Of a DNA stretch of 64,000 bases, positions 1 through 8,947 are shown piece by piece (position 1 is the first letter of the stretch; each line of letters opens with the position of its first letter). A program made the position numbers and the translations under genes. This stretch comes from JASLEW01 sp035544875 (GTDB lineage Bacteria > Acidobacteriota > Thermoanaerobaculia > Multivoradales > UBA5704). The stretch is from contig DASZZP010000003.1 of assembly GCA_035544875.1 (NCBI GenBank), forward strand, positions 1 to 64,000. Reading direction: 5' to 3'. The notes under the pieces were generated by a model that saw nothing but the letters and a program-made list of their open reading frames with translations, was not told the DNA's origin and ran no database searches.

Positions 1-593
1 CGACCGCTAGCCGCCGCTAGCCGCGGCTCATGTCGCCGCTCTGTCGCCGCTCGCTGCACTCGCCCCGAGTTTTGGCACCGCCGGGTGGCCGGTCGACGCG
101 CGGCCGCCGCGCGCTCGCGCACGCTTGCCGCAAGGACACGAAGCTTCGCCATCTCGGCGACCTCCGGGTCCTGGGCCTCGACGCGGGCCAAGACCTCGAA
201 GATCTCGACCCACTCCTGATCCGGGCGCTTGTCGGGGATATCGTCGCGGAGGTCTTCTATGGACACGCCCCTCATGTGCCCCCCGCGCCTCTTGGCTCTC
301 TCCTTGCGGCGTGCGTCCATCGCGAGGTGCTTCATCGCCTCATGCGCATAGGCGAAGAAGCTGTCACGATTGGCTAGCTTGGGGAGATTGGGGAACCGCT
401 TCGCGAGATAGAGGTAGAGCTCGTCCAGGAGTTCAGTGCCTGTCAGGGCGCCGCCGGGCACTTTCCCGACTTGGCGACGGCATCTGCGCAGAAGCGTCGT
501 CCTCAGAACCTCCATGAGGTCGTCGAGGCCCCTGCGGTCGCCTTGGCCGAGGAGGCGAAGCAACTCGGTGATCGGCCGGTCATCGTCGGCCAT
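1..593 (-). CDS. ECF-type RNA polymerase sigma factor, partial at window edge
   Basis: Reading the minus strand from ATG at 593 gives an open frame that runs off the left edge (about 197 codons). The N-terminal 120 residues look like sigma region 2 of the PF07638 ECF group: an ITELLRLLGQGD opening, a TGTELLDELYLYLAKRF segment, and an ANRDSFFAYAHEAMKHLAMD helix followed by a basic stretch. A short acidic linker leads to AEMAKLRVLA, where region 4 should begin, but the rest is arginine/alanine-rich and none of the three frames shows a recognisable region 4 helix-turn-helix. It may be frameshifted or truncated near position 150. As a sigma factor it would direct RNA polymerase to alternative promoters. 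Function from family resemblance; intactness uncertain. Confidence 0.7.
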   Translation of the reverse strand, partial: MADDDRPITELLRLLGQGDRRGLDDLMEVLRTTLLRRCRRQVGKVPGGALTGTELLDELYLYLAKRFPNLPKLANRDSFFAYAHEAMKHLAMDARRKERAKRRGGHMRGVSIEDLRDDIPDKRPDQEWVEIFEVLARVEAQDPEVAEMAKLRVLAASVRERAAAARRPATRRCQNSGRVQRAATERRHEPRLAAASG

Positions 594-1166
594 GGGGGCG
601 GTAGCTCCTTAGCGCCTTCGCGTTCAGCGAGATGGACGATCTTATGCCGCCTAGCTTCCGCCATCAAGGGCAGAGTGCCCGAGAAGCTTCCCGCGCCCCG
701 TGATTCGCACCCGTCGCCTCCGCCTGCGGCGACCCGCCGTGGAGCGCCCGGCCAAAGTCCCGCGATTTGGCGCCTCTATATATGGAGGGGGTGTGAGCAA
801 CCGGCCCGGCAGGCGGGTTCCGAGCTTCCCGGAGTCAGGGGCTCACCCATCGGGTCTCGCCCGGTGTCTCCAGAAGAGTGAGGGGCCGAGCTGCCAGCGT
901 CTTAAAGGGGTAGAGCGATAGGGGCATAAGTCGATGGCGCTATCTAATTTGGTCAGACGGTTGACAGCTTGTGGGCCAAGATTCAGAATGGACGATGATA
1001 GAACTCGACCAGGCGATCTGAGGTGTGTCCGTGTTTTCGCGCCAGCTTATCCTCCTCCTGCTGCTCTCTGGTTCGGCCAGCGAAAAGCCCGAAGGGCAGG
1101 CGCAGAAACGACTTCCATGCTAAGCGGAGTTCCACCCACGATGACAAAAAATGAGAGAGTTCAACA
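594..1166. other. 573-bp intergenic region
   Basis: No convincing gene. Short open frames here lack codon bias and homology. The region separates the divergent sigma factor and the secreted-protein operon and contains one good sigma-70-like promoter (961-989). A TATATA-containing stretch near 777-783 could be part of a promoter for the sigma factor gene, but no matching -35 box is clear. Confidence 0.5.
961..989 (+). promoter_or_regulatory. sigma-70-like promoter for the secreted-protein operon
   Basis: A perfect -35 hexamer TTGACA (961-966) is followed after exactly 17 bp by CAGAAT (984-989), four of six matches to TATAAT. It lies about 178 bp before the start at 1167 and would leave a long leader. 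Prediction from sequence only. Confidence 0.45.
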
Positions 1167-2198
1167 ATGGATCTCAAGCCGGATCACTCAATAATGCCAA
1201 GGCGAGAACTATCACGCTTGTTTCACCGCCGCCTCTTCGTGGTCGCCGGGTCCATACTGCTTCTCCTTGTCACCGCGGTGAGTCTATCTGCCCGAAAAGA
1301 GCACGCAACCCAGCCTGCGTCGCAAGAGGCTGCCACCCAGCCTTACCAGCAAGAGAGGTCTGCTCAGTCAGCGCCATCCTGTCTCACGCCGCTTCGGGCG
1401 TCGGATTCGACCTCCTCGTTTGCTGAAGCTCGCGCCCTTCTTCCTGCGATCCCCGAGGAACCCCTTCCCCTGCCCCCTGAGATGCGCTCAACCGCACCAC
1501 CTCTGCCACCAGTTTCGCCCCCCGATCCTGATTCCGAAACAACCGTCTACGGCTATGTTGGCCCCTACTACAATACCGAGACACTCGGCGGTAGGGTTAC
1601 CGTGCTCGACCAGACACTTTACAAGTGGCCGACTTCCACCTGGAAGATGTCGGGGATGCTACGAAATGAGACCCGCTGTCCCGTGCATGTTACAGCCCTG
1701 AACGCGCGGCTCCTCGGCTCTCATGGTGAGCTGCTTGCTGCCACAACGGCAAGCGTACCTGTGGATACGCTGCGTCCCGGAGAGCCCAGCCCTTTCGTGA
1801 TCGGCGCGTCCGTGTCAGCGACAAGCGTACACACGATAGACTGGCATGTTGATTTCGCTTTCACCGAGGCGCCGGACAAGAAGCTCCAACTTGTTGAGTA
1901 CTTTGAAGGACGTGCGAACGGCTACGACTACGATCTCGAAGGTGCAATCGGAAACAGGGCTACCACGACCACGAGGGGCGTGCAGGTTGTTGTGGCTTGG
2001 TTGGACTTCCAGGGAAACGGGCGGGTCCTCTATGTGAGCCCAGCCACTCTGAGCAGGTATTCGGCCCCTGGCGTGCCTCTCCGTACGATCGACCTTGAGG
2101 GGAGAAAGGACGCGATCTTCCGCTTCGGGACGACGGAGCCTGCCCTGATTCCACTGTTAGGGGAAGCACGCGTGGCTATCTGGGGGACCACGAAGTGA
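1167..2198 (+). CDS. secreted or membrane-anchored hypothetical protein
   Basis: Predicted 343 residues. One hydrophobic segment near residues 25-42 (LFVVAGSILLLLVTAVSL) after a basic stretch acts as an N-terminal anchor or uncleaved signal; the rest would be extracytoplasmic. A proline-rich linker (residues 85-120) leads to a region rich in beta strands with the pattern of FxLYD-type domains (residues about 150-340). An internal ATG at 1194 would give a cleaner N-terminus and is an alternative start; neither has a strong ribosome-binding site. Its TGA stop overlaps the GTG of the next gene (GTGA), so the two are probably translated as a unit and the products may work together at the cell surface. 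No function recognised. Confidence 0.7.
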   Translation: MDLKPDHSIMPRRELSRLFHRRLFVVAGSILLLLVTAVSLSARKEHATQPASQEAATQPYQQERSAQSAPSCLTPLRASDSTSSFAEARALLPAIPEEPLPLPPEMRSTAPPLPPVSPPDPDSETTVYGYVGPYYNTETLGGRVTVLDQTLYKWPTSTWKMSGMLRNETRCPVHVTALNARLLGSHGELLAATTASVPVDTLRPGEPSPFVIGASVSATSVHTIDWHVDFAFTEAPDKKLQLVEYFEGRANGYDYDLEGAIGNRATTTTRGVQVVVAWLDFQGNGRVLYVSPATLSRYSAPGVPLRTIDLEGRKDAIFRFGTTEPALIPLLGEARVAIWGTTK

Positions 2199-5100
2199 GG
2201 CGAACTTGGATTTGTTTGCTGGCTCTGATCGCTCTTGCCGAGCCGAGCGTGTCTGCCTACACCTTCGGCAAACAGCCGTACGATGATGTGCGCGCTGCCG
2301 CGGCTGCAGTGTTAAATACGAATCCCTGCGCCGGTATTTCACCCAACACACTTACCCTGAACCAACTCATCGCATATATACTGGCGCCCGCGTGGACAGA
2401 GGTCGCGAACGGCGACACAACCCTTACCCCCTCGCCCATAACCCTCAGTCGCACCAGTCCCGATGACGACAAGCCGGGGCAATACTTCCCAGGTCAGGAC
2501 ACTCCCGGAAGCCCCTATCACCGCGCGTTCTGGCATCCCGGGATTGGGGCGTGGCAGCTCGACGACAGTGGCGCAGGGAAGGCGCTCAGCGTCGAAAGAT
2601 TCAACTCCTTAGGCTCAGCCATGGCGGTCGCGCAAGGCATCGCGACAAGGTACTGTAACGACAAGACACCTCTCAGCATCTTCGGTCCGTTCTTCAGTTG
2701 TGCAAACAACCCTCTCGTTTCTACGAACGACCGCGACAGGTGTGACAGGATTTCCAGCGATCTCTTTGCCTTCCTTGAGGCGAACCAGTCAATACAGAAA
2801 GATTCGACGGATCGGTACGGCGGCGCGGGACTTCGCATCTGCGGTCTTCTGGCACAGAGTGAAATACCTTTCTCTTGCATTCGGGCCGTGACTACAAAGC
2901 CGCCAGCCCAAGGCTACACCGATAGTTGGATTTTTCCTCCGTACGAGGGGAATCCGAATCTTCATGACTCGCCGCTTTCTTGGCCGTTCTATGTGTACAA
3001 GCAGGACCCGCAAGCAGGAGACACAAATTCGTATGAGTGGCGTTATTGGATGGCCGAGGATACCGGATACGATCATGATTTTGCGGCGCAACGGTCATAC
3101 CACCAAAATTCCCGCTATGGTTTGACTTGGTTGCCCAAGGCAGACGTACCGAACGTGCGCACGAGCGTCTACGGTCTCTGCGACTTCACTACCGCGACCG
3201 GGGCGTGTGGCACAAACACGGTTTGGGTTATTGCGAGGCTCGACGGCTCGCCGTGGTCTGGGGTCTTCCCGCAGCTCCTCTCCTTCCGTGTGATCGGACC
3301 CACTGAGCTGCATGGGCTCGACACCCCAACTCGCTTCCCTGGATCGTCACCGGGAAGCTACACCATCCAATACCTGAGTGGAGGTCCGACGGGATTTCCG
3401 CCTGTTAGCATTACACCGGCGCCCGCTCAGACACTCACGGCAGGTGGAAACATTATCTTCACCTTCAACTTCACCAGCAACGCATGCACGGCTGCCGGTG
3501 GTCTGGCAAGTGCAAGCTGCCCGCCCCCGCCCCCGCCGCCGCTTAGCGTGTCTCTCTCCGCAAACCGCACGACCGGCAACGCTCCGTTAAACGGCGTGTC
3601 CTTGACTGCCACCGTGACTGGGTCTCCGACGCAGACCATCAACTACACCTTCTACTGCGACCGCCGAGATACTGGTACAAATATCACAACTCCTTATGAT
3701 TATAAGCTCGATGGCACAAACCAGAATCCGCTGACCGATCCCGTGGTGTGTAACTACGCTACTACTGGCACGTACTACGCCAAGGTGATCGCGGAGCAGG
3801 GCTCGGGGGCAGTCCAGAGGCAGGTACAGATCAATGTGGGCCAAACGCCTCCTACCTGCTATGCCTTGACACTCGGAACCAACGACCCCGCGGGCGGCGG
3901 AGTTCCGACCGCAGCACCTCCAAACAGTACGGGGTGCCCTGCGGGGCAGTATATCGCTGGCCAAACTGTACAGCTTACCGCGTCCCCCGCTAGCGGCTGG
4001 ACGGTCGGCAGTTGGACCGGGACGCAAAACGATGGAAGCACCGCGTCTACAAACAGCACGGTCATGCCGGCATCTGCGTGGACGGCAGGTGTGAACTACG
4101 TTCGCTCCGGTCCAGCCAACGGCACTCTCGCCGTGCAGGCGACCCTTGACGGCCAACCATGGAACGGTGCGTTCACCTACCAGGTGACCGGTCCAATCGC
4201 GCCCTTTAGCGGCGCGAGCGTGCCGGAGTCGTTCATAGAACCACCTGGCAGCTACACCGTGAACTACATCGGCGGCGGTCCGCCGGGCGCGCAGTTTGTG
4301 GGCACCACGCCGGCGAGCACGCAAGCAGTCAGCTCCAACTCGACCACGACGTTTACGGTCAATTTCTCAAGCGCGGCCGGCAGGCTCTACGTGAATGCCA
4401 CTCTCGATGGTCTTTCGTGGTCGGGCGCCCTAACCTTCCAAGTGACCGGCCCCGGCATCTCCTTTAGCGGCTCCAGCGTGCCGATCTTTTACAACGAGCC
4501 GGCCGGCACCTACAGCTTGCAGTATCTCTCGGGCGGCCCACCGAATGCGCATTTTCAGGGCATCGTTCCGGCGAGTTCGCAGGTCGTGGCTGCGAGCGGC
4601 TCGACCACCTTCACGTTTCAGTTCGTTACGCCGCAGCCGCAGTCGGCCTACATCTGGGTTCAGGCGACCATGGACGGGGCGCCGTGGACAGGCAATCTCT
4701 CGGCGGTAGTCAATGGGCCAAGCGTGTTCAACGTAGGCAGTGCACCGGCGACCGATGCGGTCTCGCCCGGCACCTACACCGCTCAATTTAACTCTGGTGG
4801 ACCGCCCCATTCGCAACTCGCGAGCATTTCGCCCTCCGTTACTCAAAGCGTCGCGCTCGGTTCCACGATCGTCTTTACGCTAAACTTCCAGACGGTCCCC
4901 GTGGCCCCCGCGGTCACGACCGCGGTTGCGGACGGAGTGACGGCGAGCGGTGCGACCCCACACGCCTACGTGACACCAAATGGTGCTCCTACCCTGGCGA
5001 ATTTCGAGTATGGCGTCTCGTCTGCCTACGGCAACCAGACCCCTCAGCTAAACGTGGGGAGCGGATGGGACCCGGCGTCGTTCGCGCAGACGATCGGCAA

Positions 5101-6970
5101 CCTGAGTTGCGGGACGACCTACCACTACCGGATTGATGCCGGCAACAGCGCCGGCACGAGTCACGGCATGGATCAGAGCTTTACGACGAGCGCCTGCCCG
5201 CCGCCGCAGTTCGGTACGGTCAACATGAATGCCACCTTGGACGGCACGCCATGGACAGGTGGTGTAGCCTACCAGGTAAGCGGACCCGGCCTGTCGCTGA
5301 ACGGCTCTGCCGTGCCCAACTCCTTTGGGAGCCTGCCCCCAGGCACGTACAGCGTGCAGTATCTCTCGGGAGGTCCGAACGCTACCTTCGCCGGTGTCTC
5401 ACCAGCAAGTCAGGGGGTGAATGGTGGCGGCACTGCGACTTTCACCCTCAGCTTCCTAACGCCCCCTGCTGCGCCCGGCGCCTCCTTCTATACTCTCACG
5501 CCGTGCCGCCTCCTGGATACCCGCATCCCCAGCGACCCAAATGGCCCGGCAATTCACTCCGGCGAGTATCGGTATCCGGTATTCGTCGGCAACTGTGGCA
5601 TTCCGTCAGGGGCCACGGCAGTATCCCTTAACGTCACGGTCGTGAACCCCGCCGCAGCAGGATTCTTGTCCCTCTACCCGGAGCTTGGTGTGCCACCTTC
5701 CACGTCGACCATCAACTTCAAAGCCGGCCAAACACGGGCCAACAATGCGGTCAGCGGAATTAACACGGCCGGCAGCATGACCGTCTTTTGCGCCATGGCG
5801 GCACAGGGAGTGACAGACTACATCATCGACGTGAACGGATACTTTGCGCCCACGCCACCTTCTGCGACTCCGGTCACTTTTGCTCCGAGGCTCGACATCA
5901 CGGTTGGCAACGAGCCACTCGGCCTCGCCATTGCAGACTTCGACGGGGACGGCAAGGCTGATGTGGCGGTGGGGCTCTACGACAACGGCATCGGCAACAA
6001 AGTCAGAATACTGCGGAATATCGGCTCGCCGGGCAATTTGCAGTTCGACACTCCCTTCGATCTCACGACCGGCAGCGGACCGGAACGGATGGCCGCAGGC
6101 GATCTCGACAATGACGGCAAGCCTGATCTTGTGGTCGCCAACCCCGGCAATAGCACGATCACCATATTTCGCAATGTGAGCACACCAGGGTCACTGGCGT
6201 TTGCGACAGTCCAGACTCTGTTCTTTCCTACGCCTCACCAGGTCGTCATTGCGGATTTCGACGGTGACGGCAAGCCGGACCTGATCGTGACCTCGAACTC
6301 CGGGCGCTTGGTATCGGTTTTCCATCATGCTGCCGACCCGAGCACGATCGCGTTCGACTCAAGGACCGACTTCTCCCTTGAGAGCTATCCGAACCAACTC
6401 GCGGTCGCAGACATTGACGGTGACGGCAAGCCCGATATCCTCGTACCCATGCAGAACACGAGCAACCTCTGGATTTACCGGAACACGAGCAGTCCGGGAA
6501 CGGTAGGTGCTCAGACGGTCTCTCCGTTCGCAACCGGGACATCGCCGGAAGGCATCGCCGTGGGTGATCTGAACGCTGATGGCAAGATCGACATTCTGGT
6601 ACCATCGGTGGCGACCAGCAGCTTGGGAGTATTCACGAACGGGAGTAGCCCGGGCGGCCCATTCTCCGTGACGCGCAAGGACTGGCCCACGGGCGCGGGG
6701 CCTGGAGCGGTGGCCGTCGGTGATCTCAATCGCGATGCTCTGCCCGATATCGTGGTCGCAAACGGCGGAGCCAATACCATCACGATCTTTCGAAACACGA
6801 GCAGCAGCGGGGTGATCGACCTCACGGCCCAACCGGATCTTGCGACGCCCTCTGGCCCCATTAACATTGTTTTGGGAGACCTGGACGGCGACGGCCTGCC
6901 CGATATTGTCGTTGCGAACCATAACTCGCAGAACATCTCAATCTTCCTTAACACCACGGGTCACCCCTAA
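2195..6970 (+). CDS. giant secreted multidomain FG-GAP repeat protein
   Basis: 1591 residues, GTG start overlapping the upstream stop. A signal peptide (residues 1-21, WICLLALIALAEPSVSA) precedes an unrecognised Cys-containing region (about 22-340). Then come five copies of a roughly 85-residue module with consensus ATLDGxPWxG...YQVTGP...GxYxVxYxxGGP at residues about 343, 645, 731, 819 and 1009. A poly-proline hinge (about 440), a PKD-like domain (445-550), an InlB-B-repeat-like domain (555-640) and an FN3-like domain (900-1000) are interspersed. Residues 1095-1220 form a FYTLTPCRLLDTR...DVNGYF domain, and the C-terminus has about seven FG-GAP/VCBS units with calcium-binding DxDGDGKxD loops (1230-1588), which normally fold as a beta-propeller. 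Likely a surface or secreted adhesin; partner unknown. Confidence 0.85.
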   Translation: MRRTWICLLALIALAEPSVSAYTFGKQPYDDVRAAAAAVLNTNPCAGISPNTLTLNQLIAYILAPAWTEVANGDTTLTPSPITLSRTSPDDDKPGQYFPGQDTPGSPYHRAFWHPGIGAWQLDDSGAGKALSVERFNSLGSAMAVAQGIATRYCNDKTPLSIFGPFFSCANNPLVSTNDRDRCDRISSDLFAFLEANQSIQKDSTDRYGGAGLRICGLLAQSEIPFSCIRAVTTKPPAQGYTDSWIFPPYEGNPNLHDSPLSWPFYVYKQDPQAGDTNSYEWRYWMAEDTGYDHDFAAQRSYHQNSRYGLTWLPKADVPNVRTSVYGLCDFTTATGACGTNTVWVIARLDGSPWSGVFPQLLSFRVIGPTELHGLDTPTRFPGSSPGSYTIQYLSGGPTGFPPVSITPAPAQTLTAGGNIIFTFNFTSNACTAAGGLASASCPPPPPPPLSVSLSANRTTGNAPLNGVSLTATVTGSPTQTINYTFYCDRRDTGTNITTPYDYKLDGTNQNPLTDPVVCNYATTGTYYAKVIAEQGSGAVQRQVQINVGQTPPTCYALTLGTNDPAGGGVPTAAPPNSTGCPAGQYIAGQTVQLTASPASGWTVGSWTGTQNDGSTASTNSTVMPASAWTAGVNYVRSGPANGTLAVQATLDGQPWNGAFTYQVTGPIAPFSGASVPESFIEPPGSYTVNYIGGGPPGAQFVGTTPASTQAVSSNSTTTFTVNFSSAAGRLYVNATLDGLSWSGALTFQVTGPGISFSGSSVPIFYNEPAGTYSLQYLSGGPPNAHFQGIVPASSQVVAASGSTTFTFQFVTPQPQSAYIWVQATMDGAPWTGNLSAVVNGPSVFNVGSAPATDAVSPGTYTAQFNSGGPPHSQLASISPSVTQSVALGSTIVFTLNFQTVPVAPAVTTAVADGVTASGATPHAYVTPNGAPTLANFEYGVSSAYGNQTPQLNVGSGWDPASFAQTIGNLSCGTTYHYRIDAGNSAGTSHGMDQSFTTSACPPPQFGTVNMNATLDGTPWTGGVAYQVSGPGLSLNGSAVPNSFGSLPPGTYSVQYLSGGPNATFAGVSPASQGVNGGGTATFTLSFLTPPAAPGASFYTLTPCRLLDTRIPSDPNGPAIHSGEYRYPVFVGNCGIPSGATAVSLNVTVVNPAAAGFLSLYPELGVPPSTSTINFKAGQTRANNAVSGINTAGSMTVFCAMAAQGVTDYIIDVNGYFAPTPPSATPVTFAPRLDITVGNEPLGLAIADFDGDGKADVAVGLYDNGIGNKVRILRNIGSPGNLQFDTPFDLTTGSGPERMAAGDLDNDGKPDLVVANPGNSTITIFRNVSTPGSLAFATVQTLFFPTPHQVVIADFDGDGKPDLIVTSNSGRLVSVFHHAADPSTIAFDSRTDFSLESYPNQLAVADIDGDGKPDILVPMQNTSNLWIYRNTSSPGTVGAQTVSPFATGTSPEGIAVGDLNADGKIDILVPSVATSSLGVFTNGSSPGGPFSVTRKDWPTGAGPGAVAVGDLNRDALPDIVVANGGANTITIFRNTSSSGVIDLTAQPDLATPSGPINIVLGDLDGDGLPDIVVANHNSQNISIFLNTTGHP

Positions 6971-6999
6971 AGATTCTGCTCCTCGTTCGGAGGTAAGCC

Positions 7000-7653
7000 A
7001 TGGGCAAGCCGCAGGTGGAGGGCCACTGGCACAGCCTGATCGAGGACTTCGCGACCTCATCGCTGGATTTTTATGAGCTTGTGAAGGCGGGTATCGCGAG
7101 GCGCGAGATCCCCGACCTCAAGATCTCCCAGGTGGAGTGGAAGGAGAGCGGGCTTGGTTCCGGCAAACGCAGCTACCTACGGGTCAGCCGCGAGGGCCTG
7201 AACTTCGACATCTGCGCCGCGCCATTCGGCACCGGGTACTTCTTTTCCTGGTGGCTCGCCAAGATCCCGCGGGTCCTCCTTGACTTCGCGGTCCTTTTCG
7301 GGATCGCCTTCGTTGGCCTCATCCTTTTCGCCATCGCCGCCCGGCAGGGCTGCGGCGGCATCTTCATGGGGCCGATCCTCTTCTTCGGGATGCTCTTCGG
7401 CCTCGGCTTCCTCGTCCGCTACGGCGAGATGGGCCTCGAACCCACGGTCCTCTCCATGCGCATCACCGGCTTCTTCTATGGGCTCATCTTCCGCCCCACC
7501 ACGTACTTCAACGAGGACACAGCGATCATGTTTCAGGAGTCGGTCCACAACGCGGTCATTGAGGCCATCGACCAGGTGACGACGGCCCAGGGGGTGCGGG
7601 GCCTTTCCGAAGAAGCGCGTAAGATCACCTTCAAGCCGCGCGGCATGCCGTGA
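7000..7653 (+). CDS. conserved membrane protein of the integrative element
   Basis: 217 residues with a good ribosome-binding site (CGGAGGTAAGCC before ATG). A soluble N-terminal part (1-85) is followed by two strongly hydrophobic segments (about 93-117, LDFAVLFGIAFVGLILFAIAA, and 124-146) separated by a short glycine/cysteine loop, then a soluble C-terminal tail ending in GLSEEARKITFKPRGMP. No family name recognised. It lies upstream of, and was evidently once adjacent to, the VirD4/HerA-like ATPase: the remnant at 12340-12412 shows that a second copy of this gene ended just before the ATPase start. It may be a membrane partner of that DNA-translocating ATPase. This role is inferred from context. 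Confidence 0.7.
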   Translation: MGKPQVEGHWHSLIEDFATSSLDFYELVKAGIARREIPDLKISQVEWKESGLGSGKRSYLRVSREGLNFDICAAPFGTGYFFSWWLAKIPRVLLDFAVLFGIAFVGLILFAIAARQGCGGIFMGPILFFGMLFGLGFLVRYGEMGLEPTVLSMRITGFFYGLIFRPTTYFNEDTAIMFQESVHNAVIEAIDQVTTAQGVRGLSEEARKITFKPRGMP

Positions 7654-7720
7654 CCGCCGACAATAAGCAATGCCTCAACCCACCCTGCCGGAGCGCCTGA
7701 CCGAGCAGTTCTATGCCTGG
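7582..7720 (+). repeat. left copy of diverged direct repeat flanking the cargo operon
   Basis: This stretch contains the last 23 or so codons of the membrane-protein gene, a short spacer, and the first 17 codons of a VirD4-like ATPase gene. It matches 12340-12480 in the same order and orientation with scattered substitutions and small indels, so it is an old duplication, not a target-site duplication. Confidence 0.8.
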
Positions 7721-7723
7721 GAG
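7670..7723 (+). pseudogene. 5' fragment of a VirD4-like ATPase gene
   Basis: ATG at 7670 begins MPQPTLPERLTEQFYAWE, which is nearly the same as the start of the full-length ATPase at 12430 (MPSPTLPERLTEQFYAWE). Similarity stops abruptly after about 18 codons where the cargo DNA begins. The stop codon of the minus-strand kinase gene falls inside this fragment. Confidence 0.75.
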
Positions 7724-8346
7724 CGGGGTGATGGTGAGATGCGAGGGAAACGTGGCCTGATGCCGCGCCCTCGAAGGAAGGACAGGATCTCGTCTGCTAA
7801 CATTTCGGGCGTGGCCCTCGAACCCGCATCCACTTCAAGGTCTATCCGCTCCGGCAGAGCAATTTCATAAGCCGTGATGCCAAGCTTGTTGCTCACTTCA
7901 ACGTCATCAGCGTTCGCAATCCCTTGTGATGTAACTCTGATCGTGGGAAGTCGAATGTCCGCGCCCTCGGTTGTCGCCCTCTCATACCAGCCTGTCTTTC
8001 GTCTTTGAAACGCCTCTTCCAGCTTACAATTAACATGGATGAAGAAAGAGTTACTCGGCGCCTGCACCTGAAAGGCACTTAGTGACACTCCCCCTCCGCT
8101 TGCAGCAATGAGCGTTGATACCTGATGCCTATAAAGTCGCAGAGCGATCTCCCATAGCGCTCGATAGAATACGTCTCTCTCGTGGGGACTCCAATCAGGA
8201 TTTGGAGTCAGTCGCTCTCTCAGCTCATCACTGTCCAATAGCTCTATGGTGCCTTTAAGGCGGTCGGTGAGCACACGCGCTATGCTCGTCTTCCCGCTTC
8301 CTGGAATGCCAAAAAGCCAGATGATAAATGGTTCTGTAGATAGCAC
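7711..8346 (-). CDS. CysC/APS-kinase-like P-loop kinase (cargo operon)
   Basis: 211 residues from GTG at 8346, supported by GGAGG six bases upstream; it starts 16 bp after the membrane effector gene. Residues 9-23 hold a Walker A loop (LFGIPGSGKTS). LLDSDELRERL and a later ERDVFYRALWEIALRLY helix follow the layout of adenylylsulfate kinases (CysC), which phosphorylate a small-molecule or nucleotide hydroxyl. There is no other sulfate-assimilation gene nearby, so a sulfur role is unlikely; it may modify a nucleotide or another small substrate in the cargo pathway. The last few residues (SPSPRSQA) are read from the flanking repeat, so the native C-terminus may have been lost or replaced on insertion. 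Confidence 0.75.
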   Translation of the reverse strand: MLSTEPFIIWLFGIPGSGKTSIARVLTDRLKGTIELLDSDELRERLTPNPDWSPHERDVFYRALWEIALRLYRHQVSTLIAASGGGVSLSAFQVQAPSNSFFIHVNCKLEEAFQRRKTGWYERATTEGADIRLPTIRVTSQGIANADDVEVSNKLGITAYEIALPERIDLEVDAGSRATPEMLADEILSFLRGRGIRPRFPRISPSPRSQA

Positions 8347-8362
8347 GGTCGGCCTCCATGTC

Positions 8363-8947
8363 TTAGTGAAATATGAGCACCAGCGCCACGGTCATTGTGT
8401 TCCACGCGATGCCTATGAGCTGCACTAGGTAGCCCCGTCGCAAGATGCCGTACCGGGAGTTTACGATATGGCAGAGGTTGTAGTAGGTGACGCAGAGATC
8501 GTTGAATAGCTTGTCCTTGTCGGCAGTACCCATCTCGCCGACGAACGCTCCTCTCTCCTTCCGGTACACGTGATTAAACGCACTTAGCAGAGGCACCGTC
8601 TCTGAGGAGGAGTGGTACTCTGTCGAACGCCCGATAATCCGACTCACACGCATCAGATTCTTGAGCGGCATGATTGCAAGCAACCCAATACCTCCTGCTC
8701 CGAGCTGCCAGACGAAAGCAATGACGATAATAGCCCTTAGCCAGTTCTCTGACGCTCCGAGGTTTTTCCAAAAGCCGCCTACCACGGCTCCAATCATGGC
8801 AGTCTGAAATGCGGTCGCAGCAAGCAAAACGCTCGTGCGGACAAAGACAGTATCCTTGTATTTCTCCGCCACTGAGTGCAGGTATTGGAGATGCCTCACC
8901 TTGTCCCAGGAGATTGGGTCTTCCGTCTCTTGCTTTGCTTCAGCCAT
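8363..8947 (-). CDS. three-helix membrane protein resembling Pycsar/SLATT effectors
   Basis: Start chosen at ATG 8947 because AGGAGG lies eight bases upstream; the gene then overlaps the end of the PHP gene by 52 bp and encodes 194 residues. Layout: a soluble helix (HLQYLHSVAEKYKD), two membrane helices (about 37-60 and 70-92), a charged linker, and a DLCVTYYNLCHIVNSRYG helix running into a final membrane segment (about 168-192). This architecture, especially the D-L-x(n)-Y-x-L-x-x-I...R-Y-x-x-L-R pattern before the last helix, is what I know from DUF5706/Pycsar membrane effectors and SLATT proteins, which depolarise or permeabilise the inner membrane when a nucleotide signal is sensed. Family assignment is by pattern, not by search. 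Confidence 0.65.
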   Translation of the reverse strand: MAEAKQETEDPISWDKVRHLQYLHSVAEKYKDTVFVRTSVLLAATAFQTAMIGAVVGGFWKNLGASENWLRAIIVIAFVWQLGAGGIGLLAIMPLKNLMRVSRIIGRSTEYHSSSETVPLLSAFNHVYRKERGAFVGEMGTADKDKLFNDLCVTYYNLCHIVNSRYGILRRGYLVQLIGIAWNTMTVALVLIFH

